Part shown: positions 58,424-64,000 of the stretch, in pieces | How the letters are laid out: every line of letters begins with the position of its first letter | Position numbering within the stretch: the first letter of the stretch is position 1 | Source of the DNA: an uncultured Clostridium sp. | Lineage (GTDB): Bacteria > Bacillota > Clostridia > Christensenellales > CAG-138 | Direction: 5' to 3' | Length of the DNA: 64,000 nucleotides | Assembly (NCBI GenBank): GCA_900542285.1 | Contig: UQNF01000001.1 | Span: forward strand, 1-64,000 | The notes under the pieces: model-generated | Database searches by the model: none | Seen by the model: the letters and a program-made list of their open reading frames with translations, nothing else | Told to the model about the DNA's origin: nothing | Position numbers and translations under genes: made by a program

Positions 58424-58975
58424 ATGGACGTTATTGAAATCGCACAGGATAAAATGGGCAAAACCATTTCCGTTCTCAAGCGTGATTTGGGCTCGCTGCG
58501 TGCAGGCAGGGCCAATCCTCAGCTGCTTGACCGCATCGTTGTCGATTATTACGGCACCCCCACCCCCATCAACCAGATGGGTACTATAAGCTCACCCGAA
58601 CCCCGAATGCTCGTTATCTCGCTTTGGGATGCCTCCATGCTTTCCGCAGTTGAAAAGGCTATCCAAAAATCCGATCTGGGCATCAATCCTTCCAATGACG
58701 GCAAGCTCATCCGCCTTGTTTTCCCCGAGCTGACCGAAGAGCGCCGCAAGGAGCTTGTAAAGATCGTCCGTAAGAAGGCGGAGGAAGCCAAGGTTGCCAT
58801 CCGTGCCATCCGCAGGGAAGCAAATGAAACCATCAAGAAGGACTGCAAGGACGGTAATATCACCGAAGACGACCAGAAGAAGCTTGAAGAAAAAGCTCAG
58901 AAGGCTACCGACGCCGCTATCAAGGATGTTGACCGTATCTGCGGCGAGAAGGAAAAGGAGCTGCTGGAGGTTTGA
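58424..58975 (+). CDS. frr: Ribosome recycling factor
   Basis: RRF splits post-termination ribosomes together with EF-G. The three-helix bundle domain I and the hinge to domain II are recognisable: LGSLRAGRANPQLLDRIVVD, YYGTPTPINQMG, LTEERRKELVKIVRKKAEEA and the final KDVDRICGEKEKELLEV. It has 183 residues. The stop overlaps the start of a small conserved-looking frame. Confidence 0.98.
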   Translation: MDVIEIAQDKMGKTISVLKRDLGSLRAGRANPQLLDRIVVDYYGTPTPINQMGTISSPEPRMLVISLWDASMLSAVEKAIQKSDLGINPSNDGKLIRLVFPELTEERRKELVKIVRKKAEEAKVAIRAIRREANETIKKDCKDGNITEDDQKKLEEKAQKATDAAIKDVDRICGEKEKELLEV

Positions 58976-59172
58976 CCGGTCTGCTCGGCTTGCCGCCGGA
59001 AAAGGCGGCCGCTATGCTCGAGGCCGAAGGCTATCGGGTGGAAACGGTTGAGGCACGATCCAGAAAGGGTGTCAACGGCGACAGTCTGCGTGTGATTCGT
59101 GTACTCAAACTTGACGAGAAAACCGTTCAGATCACCTATTCCGAATTCTTGACTAACGTTAATAGGGCGTGA
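58972..59172 (+). CDS. Small hypothetical protein with PASTA-like sequence
   Basis: A 66-residue frame between frr and uppS. LGLPPEKAAAMLEAEGYRVE and the following beta-rich SLRVIRVLKLDEKTVQITYS resemble one PASTA repeat, though it has no membrane segment or kinase. The TTG at 58972 overlaps the frr stop, with GGAGG only 2 bases in front of it, so the start is uncertain. The composition and codon use look like a real gene. It ends 29 bases before uppS. Confidence 0.6.
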   Translation: MTGLLGLPPEKAAAMLEAEGYRVETVEARSRKGVNGDSLRVIRVLKLDEKTVQITYSEFLTNVNRA

Positions 59173-59201
59173 GGATTCACGTCCTTTTTTGGGTGTAATT
59201 T

Positions 59202-59951
59202 ATGAGCATTTACGAAAGATATTCTAACGATGAGCTGGGCATGCTTGGGCTTACCGGAACACTGCCCAAGCATGTCGGAATAATCATGGACGGCAACGGT
59301 CGCTGGGCAAAGGCAAAGCATATGCCAAGGAGCTTTGGCCATCGCGCCGGAATGGATGCTCTGCACGAGATAGTTCGCACCTCTCACAGCATAGGGATCG
59401 AGGCTCTGACAGTCTATGCCTTTTCCACAGAGAACTGGGGACGGCCCCAAGCGGAGATTAATGCTCTTTTTTCGCTCTTGGTTGAGTACTTTTATAAGGA
59501 GATTGACGAGCTTGACCAAAACAATGTCCGCATCTTCATATTAGGGGATCTAAGCAGATTTCAGCCTAAGCTTCGAGAGCTGATTGAGTCAGCCGTCGAA
59601 CGAACCAAGAATAATACCGGACTGGAGTTCGCAATTGCCCTTAACTACGGTTCAAGGGCGGAGATCCTGAATGCTATCAAATCTATCGTGAGTGAAGGCA
59701 TCCTCCCGGAGGAGCTTACCGAGGACTCCGTTTCCCGACGGCTGTATACGGGAGTAATGCACTGTCCCGACCCCGACCTCATCATTCGTACGGCAGGCGA
59801 ACAGAGGCTTTCCAATTTCCTGCTATGGCAGGCTGCCTACTCCGAGTTTGTGTTCACTGATACAGCTTTCCCGGACTTCACTCCGGAAGTTTATATCGGC
59901 TGTATCAAGGAATTCATGCAGAGAACGAGAAGATTCGGCAAAGTATTATAG
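59202..59951 (+). CDS. uppS: Undecaprenyl diphosphate synthase
   Basis: A cis-prenyltransferase that makes the C55 lipid carrier for peptidoglycan and polysaccharides. The motif HVGIIMDGNGRWAKAK carries the catalytic Asp30; FGHRAGMDALHEIV, the AFSTENWGRP motif and the C-terminal PDLIIRTAGEQRLSNFLLWQ are all intact. It has 249 residues. It serves the fused sugar transferase and PBPs of this window with the lipid carrier. Confidence 0.98.
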   Translation: MSIYERYSNDELGMLGLTGTLPKHVGIIMDGNGRWAKAKHMPRSFGHRAGMDALHEIVRTSHSIGIEALTVYAFSTENWGRPQAEINALFSLLVEYFYKEIDELDQNNVRIFILGDLSRFQPKLRELIESAVERTKNNTGLEFAIALNYGSRAEILNAIKSIVSEGILPEELTEDSVSRRLYTGVMHCPDPDLIIRTAGEQRLSNFLLWQAAYSEFVFTDTAFPDFTPEVYIGCIKEFMQRTRRFGKVL

Positions 59952-60045
59952 GCCCTTCCGTTATCGTTAACATTGAATTGATAATCGAGTAATACAAACT
60001 CTTTTGACCGCTTCGACGGAATAATTATTATCAAGGAAACACATC

Positions 60046-60855
60046 ATGAAAAGCTTGCCAATTCGCACCGTTTTTGCCGTTCTGCTCATCGGCCTTCTTG
60101 CGCTCGTACTCTGGCTCGGAGGCTGGGTCCAGGCCATCGTCCTCGGACTGTTCAGCGTTATTGCAGTCCATGAAATGACCGATATTTTCAGAAATAAGGA
60201 TATTCATCCTTTCTCCATTCCGCTGCTCATTATGGGAGGAACGGAATACATCGTGCTGTATAAGCTTGGCACTTCATGGCTTCTGCTGCTTGCGGTTCTT
60301 GTCTTCTTTGCCCTGATGATAGAGCGAATACTTAATCCCAAGCGCACCACCTTGGATCTCGTTGCTTCGCTTGGCATCATGATCTATCCGCTTTCGATGC
60401 TGCTTTGCCTGGGTGCGGTCGGCTTCGGAAGAACAGACTATTCGCGCATGGCTCTGTTCTGCTGCTTCGCAGGCCCTTGCATGGCGGATAACGCCGCCTA
60501 TATGATAGGCTCTGTTTTTGGCAAGCATAAGCTCTGCCCTGCAATCAGCCCGAACAAGACCATCGAAGGCGCCGTAAGCGGAGTTATTTTCGGAGCACTC
60601 GGCGGTGTGCTTGCGTATTATGTTCAAAAGCTGTGGGGATTTGATATCTCCATCTGGTTCTACATCATTGTTTGCTTTATCGGAGGCATCATCGGCCAAT
60701 TCGGCGATCTTCTGTCCTCCACATTCAAGCGCTGGGCAGGAGTTAAGGATTTCGGCAATCTCATCCCCGGCCACGGCGGCGCCATGGACAGGCTTGACAG
60801 CGCAATGATCGCCGCACCCATGGTTTTGGCTGCATTCACTCTATTCATCAAGTAA
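60046..60855 (+). CDS. cdsA: Phosphatidate cytidylyltransferase
   Basis: CdsA makes CDP-diacylglycerol from phosphatidate and CTP in the membrane. About eight membrane helices are visible, with the signature near the C-terminus: the KRWAGVKDFGNLIPGHGGAM motif and then DRLDSAMIAAP. SPNKTIEGAVSGVIFG is also diagnostic. It has 269 residues and starts with AAGGAA upstream; dxr follows 11 bases later. Confidence 0.96.
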   Translation: MKSLPIRTVFAVLLIGLLALVLWLGGWVQAIVLGLFSVIAVHEMTDIFRNKDIHPFSIPLLIMGGTEYIVLYKLGTSWLLLLAVLVFFALMIERILNPKRTTLDLVASLGIMIYPLSMLLCLGAVGFGRTDYSRMALFCCFAGPCMADNAAYMIGSVFGKHKLCPAISPNKTIEGAVSGVIFGALGGVLAYYVQKLWGFDISIWFYIIVCFIGGIIGQFGDLLSSTFKRWAGVKDFGNLIPGHGGAMDRLDSAMIAAPMVLAAFTLFIK

Positions 60856-60866
60856 AAGGAGTTATT

Positions 60867-62030
60867 ATGAAAAACCTTGCTGTTTTCGGCTCTACCGGCT
60901 CCATTGGCAGGCAGACGCTTTCCGTTGCTCAATTTCATAGGGACGAGTTCACGGTAAAGGCACTGGCAGCAGGTAATAATGTACAGCTGATGCTGGAGCA
61001 AATAGAGCAGTTTCATCCGCATTTCGTAGGAATGAGTTCCCCTGACGCAGCCAGGGAAATACGCGAAAAGCATCCCGAGATCATCGTTGTAAGCGGTGAA
61101 GAGGTAAACATGCTCGCTTCGCTCCACGAAGTCGATATTGTTGTTAACGGTGTTAATGGGTTTGCAGGGCTTGCGCCGCTCATCGCTGCACTGAAGGCCG
61201 GAAAGACCGTGGCACTTGCGAACAAGGAGAGCATAGTCTGTGCTCATCACGTTGTGAATAGCATACTTGCTGAATTCGGCGGAAAGATAATTCCCGTTGA
61301 CAGCGAGCAGAGCGCGATCTTCCAATGCCTCTCTGCCGGAAGGCGTGAGGACGTAAAGCGTCTGGTGCTGACCGCTTCCGGCGGAATGTTCCGTGAATTT
61401 ACCAAAGAAGAGTTATCAAAAGTAACTCCCGAAATGGCGCTTAATCATCCGACATGGAGCATGGGCGGAAAAATCACCATTGATTCATCATCCATGTTCA
61501 ACAAGGGTCTGGAGCTGATGGAGGCAGGTTGGCTGTTCGATTTCAAACCGGATAGTATTAGTATACTTATACATCCGCAGTCCGTAGTGCATTCTATGGT
61601 TGAGTACATAGACGGCTCCATGATTGCGCAGCTTAGCCGGCCCGATATGAGGCTTGCTATCCAGTACGCCCTCACCTATCCGGCGAGGATACCTTCGGAG
61701 CTTCCGAAGTTTGACCTTACCAAGCTCTCCGGCCTAACGTTTTTTGAACCCGATGGCGAAAAATTCCCTGCCATTCCTTTAGCGTATGCCGCTTTTCGTG
61801 AAGGCGACTCGCTCCCGATCGCATATAATGCCGCAAACGAGGTCGCCGTCCGCTATTTTGTTGAAAGGAAGCTGAGCTTTACCGGTATTGCTGCCTGTGT
61901 TGAAGCGGTTATGAACCGCATAATCTGTGGCAGCAGGGTTGATACCATCGAGAAGGTTTACTACCTTGACGGCGAAGCCAGGCGTGTGGCAGAGGAGTTC
62001 TGCAGCAAACACATCGGTGTTGATTTATAA
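60867..62030 (+). CDS. dxr: 1-deoxy-D-xylulose 5-phosphate reductoisomerase
   Basis: Dxr makes methylerythritol 4-phosphate with NADPH, the first committed step of the MEP pathway. The NADPH-binding GSTGSIGRQTL, the ALANKESIVCA and DSEQSAIFQCL metal and substrate motifs and the later TASGGMFREF and SSSMFNKGLELMEA are present. It has 387 residues. AAAGGAG precedes the ATG. ispE of the same pathway is at 14 kb. Confidence 0.98.
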   Translation: MKNLAVFGSTGSIGRQTLSVAQFHRDEFTVKALAAGNNVQLMLEQIEQFHPHFVGMSSPDAAREIREKHPEIIVVSGEEVNMLASLHEVDIVVNGVNGFAGLAPLIAALKAGKTVALANKESIVCAHHVVNSILAEFGGKIIPVDSEQSAIFQCLSAGRREDVKRLVLTASGGMFREFTKEELSKVTPEMALNHPTWSMGGKITIDSSSMFNKGLELMEAGWLFDFKPDSISILIHPQSVVHSMVEYIDGSMIAQLSRPDMRLAIQYALTYPARIPSELPKFDLTKLSGLTFFEPDGEKFPAIPLAYAAFREGDSLPIAYNAANEVAVRYFVERKLSFTGIAACVEAVMNRIICGSRVDTIEKVYYLDGEARRVAEEFCSKHIGVDL

Positions 62031-62053
62031 TATTATTAGGGGGAAAGAATACG

Positions 62054-63130
62054 ATGCTAAACATTATACTTGCCATATTGGTTCTGGCATTCCTGATTTT
62101 CTTTCACGAGCTGGGACATTTTACCGTTGGAAAGCTGCTTGGCTTCAGAGTCTTGGGCTTCTCAATGGGTTTCGGCCCTGCTCTGGTGAAGTTTAAAAAG
62201 GGTGATACAGAATACGCCCTGCGTGCCATTCCCTTCGGCGGCTCATGTCAGTTTGACGGTGAAGACGAGGATGCGGAGACCGACCCGAAACGTTTCAACG
62301 CTCAGCCGGTATGGAAGCGTTTTCTGGTAATTCTCGCCGGTCCCTTCATGAATGTTCTGCTTGCTTTCCTTATCGCGTTCATTCTCATGCTCGCGGTTCC
62401 CATGCCCGTCTATGCCGTCGATGCCGGTTCCGGTGACAACATACCCTATATCGTTGATGTGGTTGAGGGCAGCGCAGCCGAAAAAGCGGGTATCCTCCCC
62501 GGCGACATAGTTATTGCTGTGGACGGCAAAAACACCATGGATGCCAACGATGGCATTGAATCCACCGATGCGCTGGTAGCACTAATCGGTGAGGCAGGTA
62601 ATGACCTTTACATCACCTTGGAACGAAACGGTATCATCAATACGCTATTTGTACATGGTGTTTATTCATCAGAGCTCGGCAGGAATCAGCTTGGCATTAG
62701 CATCGCAGCAGTTATTGAAAACACCAAGCACCTTACGGTAGATAAGGCATTTACGGGTTCATTTGAATACCTTGGACAGATAATTACCGCAACAGCCAAA
62801 GGAATTGACAGCATGTTCAAAAACGGCATTCATCAGGGAGATGTGTCCGGCGTTGTAGGCACTGTTGCTATCATGGCGGATGTTGCAAACGATGGACTAA
62901 TTAACCTTGTCTATATTGCTGTGATCCTTTCGCTGAGTCTTGGACTTTTCAACCTCATCCCCTTCCCTGCACTGGACGGCGGGAGGCTGCTGTTCCTTGT
63001 GATAGAAGCGATCAAGGGCAAACCGCTTAACAGAAAGGTCGAGGGTATTGTCAATGCCATTGGGCTTGGGCTTCTGTTCCTGCTGATGATAGTTGTTACA
63101 GTATCCGATGTGATAGGATTGTTCAAATGA
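62054..63130 (+). CDS. rseP: Site-2 intramembrane metalloprotease RseP
   Basis: A zinc protease that cleaves membrane-embedded anti-sigma factors and signal-peptide remnants. The zinc motif is H18-E-L-G-H22 in FFHELGHFTVG, and the third ligand lies in FPALDGGRLLF after NLIPF. Four membrane segments and a single PDZ domain (about 130-200, VEGSAAEKAGILPGDIV) are present; E. coli RseP has two PDZ domains, Firmicute RasP one. It has 358 residues and is followed by a terminator. Confidence 0.96.
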   Translation: MLNIILAILVLAFLIFFHELGHFTVGKLLGFRVLGFSMGFGPALVKFKKGDTEYALRAIPFGGSCQFDGEDEDAETDPKRFNAQPVWKRFLVILAGPFMNVLLAFLIAFILMLAVPMPVYAVDAGSGDNIPYIVDVVEGSAAEKAGILPGDIVIAVDGKNTMDANDGIESTDALVALIGEAGNDLYITLERNGIINTLFVHGVYSSELGRNQLGISIAAVIENTKHLTVDKAFTGSFEYLGQIITATAKGIDSMFKNGIHQGDVSGVVGTVAIMADVANDGLINLVYIAVILSLSLGLFNLIPFPALDGGRLLFLVIEAIKGKPLNRKVEGIVNAIGLGLLFLLMIVVTVSDVIGLFK

Positions 63131-63140
63131 TATTGCGCAG

Positions 63141-63178
63141 ACTCTCCGGCATTTTTCCTGCCGGAGAGTATCTTTTCA
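63141..63178 (+). terminator. Rho-independent terminator after rseP
   Basis: An 11-bp perfect stem (ACTCTCCGGCA, 63141-63151, with 63159-63169) and a 7-base loop are followed by ATCTTTTC. It closes the frr to rseP cluster. Confidence 0.85.
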
Positions 63179-63188
63179 ATCTATTCGG

Positions 63189-63647
63189 TCAAGACGGTTG
63201 TATTACTCCGCAGGCGATGCGCGCTCCCGCGTTCCCTGCAGGCTGGGAGGTAAAGTCATCCATGCCTTCATGTATTATCACTGTCCTTCCGATGACCTCC
63301 CAAGGGGTGAAACTGCCGGTCAGTACGGCAAGATATGCCCTCGCACCGCAGCCTATTAATGGCGGCAGATCCCCTGCGTGATGCGGATGGACGCAATCGC
63401 CCTTGCTGAAATGCGCACCTGCTCCGGAAAAACCTTCACCGCTGCACGCGCTCCCCTCGTGAATATGCAAAGCAAAGAACCTGCTTCCGCAGTTCCCTTC
63501 GGCTCTCGGCAAGCCGTTTACCCTTACAGAAAGCAAGCTTCCGTCCCTTTCGGGGTAGATATACATAATTCCGCTTATGCTGCTTCCCGCAGCCTCTCCG
63601 GTAATCTTTGCATAGGCAGCCGGTCTTCCAAAAAAACTATCGAACAT
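63189..63647 (-). CDS. SodC-like Cu/Zn superoxide dismutase family protein
   Basis: A 152-residue Cu/Zn SOD-fold protein. All metal ligands appear in place: His61 and His63 in LHIHEGSAC, bridging His79 in GAHF, zinc ligands His87 and/or His90 and Asp93 in HPHHAGDL, and His126 in VIIHEGMDD; Cys68 and Cys146 could form the usual disulfide, and Arg143 lies in NAGARIACGVI. There is no signal peptide, so the protein should be cytosolic, unlike most bacterial SodC. GGAGG precedes the ATG. Similar short forms are found in Firmicutes; dismutase activity is not certain. Confidence 0.85.
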   Translation of the reverse strand: MFDSFFGRPAAYAKITGEAAGSSISGIMYIYPERDGSLLSVRVNGLPRAEGNCGSRFFALHIHEGSACSGEGFSGAGAHFSKGDCVHPHHAGDLPPLIGCGARAYLAVLTGSFTPWEVIGRTVIIHEGMDDFTSQPAGNAGARIACGVIQPS

Positions 63648-63727
63648 ATTGCATCCTCCTTAATTAAGAGGTATGCAGATCGGCCCGGATAGATGTATCC
63701 TTTTTCCGCTAAAAGGCTGAATTGTGC

Positions 63728-63756
63728 TTGAAATATGCTGCGTTATTTATTATAAT
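63728..63756 (+). promoter_or_regulatory. sigma-A promoter of radC
   Basis: TTGAAA (63728-63733), 17-base spacer, TATAAT (63751-63756). The start would be near 63763. Confidence 0.82.
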
Positions 63757-63803
63757 AGGAGATAGTCCCGAAAAAGGTCATGCGAAAACAAAAAGGAGAT
63801 AAG

Positions 63804-64000
63804 TATGTCCTCTGAATCCGACAACAGTATTCCCGAAACTCCGGAGAAGCAGCCTGCTTCGGAGTCCTCAGGTTCCATACACTCAGGACACAGAAAAAGG
63901 GTGAGAGACCGATTCCTATCCCACGGCTGCAGGCTGAGCGGCCAGTACTACGAGCATCAGGTGCTTGAAATGCTGCTGTTCTATACCAACGCCCGAGGAG
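63804..64000 (+). CDS. radC: RadC family protein, 5' part only
   Basis: The first 65 codons of a RadC/UPF0758 gene, cut by the window end. After a Ser/Pro/Glu-rich start of about 25 residues comes the family N-terminus SGHRKRVRDRFLSHG, then EHQVLEMLLFYTNARG, the helix-hairpin-helix lead-in. The JAB metalloprotease-like domain would lie beyond the window. AAAGGAG is 6 bases before the ATG. Confidence 0.85.

Overview
The window reads as a typical chromosomal segment of a spore-forming, anaerobic member of the Clostridia (Firmicutes). The evidence is the sporulation and germination set (gpr, spoIIR, sleB-ypeB, ytfJ/gerW with its DUF2953 partner, a sporulation-type D,D-carboxypeptidase), strong GGAGG ribosome-binding sites, consensus sigma-A promoters, a large Gram-positive SRP RNA with an Alu domain, RqcH, RecD2, an oxaloacetate decarboxylase sodium pump and the MEP isoprenoid pathway (ispE, dxr). 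Genus cannot be decided from the sequence.

Layout. 0.1-7.0 kb: protein quality control (tig-clpP-clpX, then a FAH-family enzyme and rqcH), with gpr convergent. 7.1-14.9 kb: rpsT, then a long minus-strand run ispE-recD2-comF-rimI-ridA-comEC-holA. 14.9-17.6 kb: spoIIR-sleB-ypeB. 17.6-19.8 kb: a decayed accessory island holding an XRE regulator, the tail of a tyrosine integrase, a HEPN-motif protein, an intact tRNA-Arg(CCU) and a promoter-linked 5' half of a second tRNA-Arg(CCU). 19.8-26.1 kb: proS, SRP RNA, and a heterodimeric ABC exporter behind a promoter-terminator leader. 26.1-29.1 kb: two exopolysaccharide genes, one a fused sugar transferase/glycosyltransferase. 29.1-32.8 kb: the four-gene oad operon. 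32.9-36.1 kb: rluB-type gene, dac, ytfJ, DUF2953. 36.1-39.6 kb: ruvC-ruvA-ruvB and a Cys-rich coiled-coil protein. 39.7-51.9 kb: minus-strand PRTase-like, lipoprotein, prfA-prmC-yqhQ, cysS, membrane lipoprotein, a KamB/KamC-like ATPase pair, a class A PBP and an EamA protein. 52-57.5 kb: ThrE-type exporter, rluA-family gene, DUF2804, tRNA-Arg(ACG), ABM protein, cysteine desulfidase. 57.6-63.2 kb: pyrH-frr-(small ORF)-uppS-cdsA-dxr-rseP. The end holds a SodC-like gene and the start of radC.

Most of the window is ordinary core genome. The parts that the known families do not explain are: (1) acidic Cys/His-rich tails on three unrelated proteins (trigger factor, YtfJ, the coiled-coil protein after ruvB), two of them sharing a CDPCY core; (2) the tRNA-Arg half-gene, intact tRNA-Arg and HEPN gene lying head-to-tail behind one consensus promoter; (3) a promoter-terminator leader ahead of the ABC exporter; (4) a consensus promoter that would start transcription at the ispE start codon; (5) a KamB/KamC-like pair with no aminomutase in view. 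No CRISPR array, complete insertion sequence or rRNA gene was seen.
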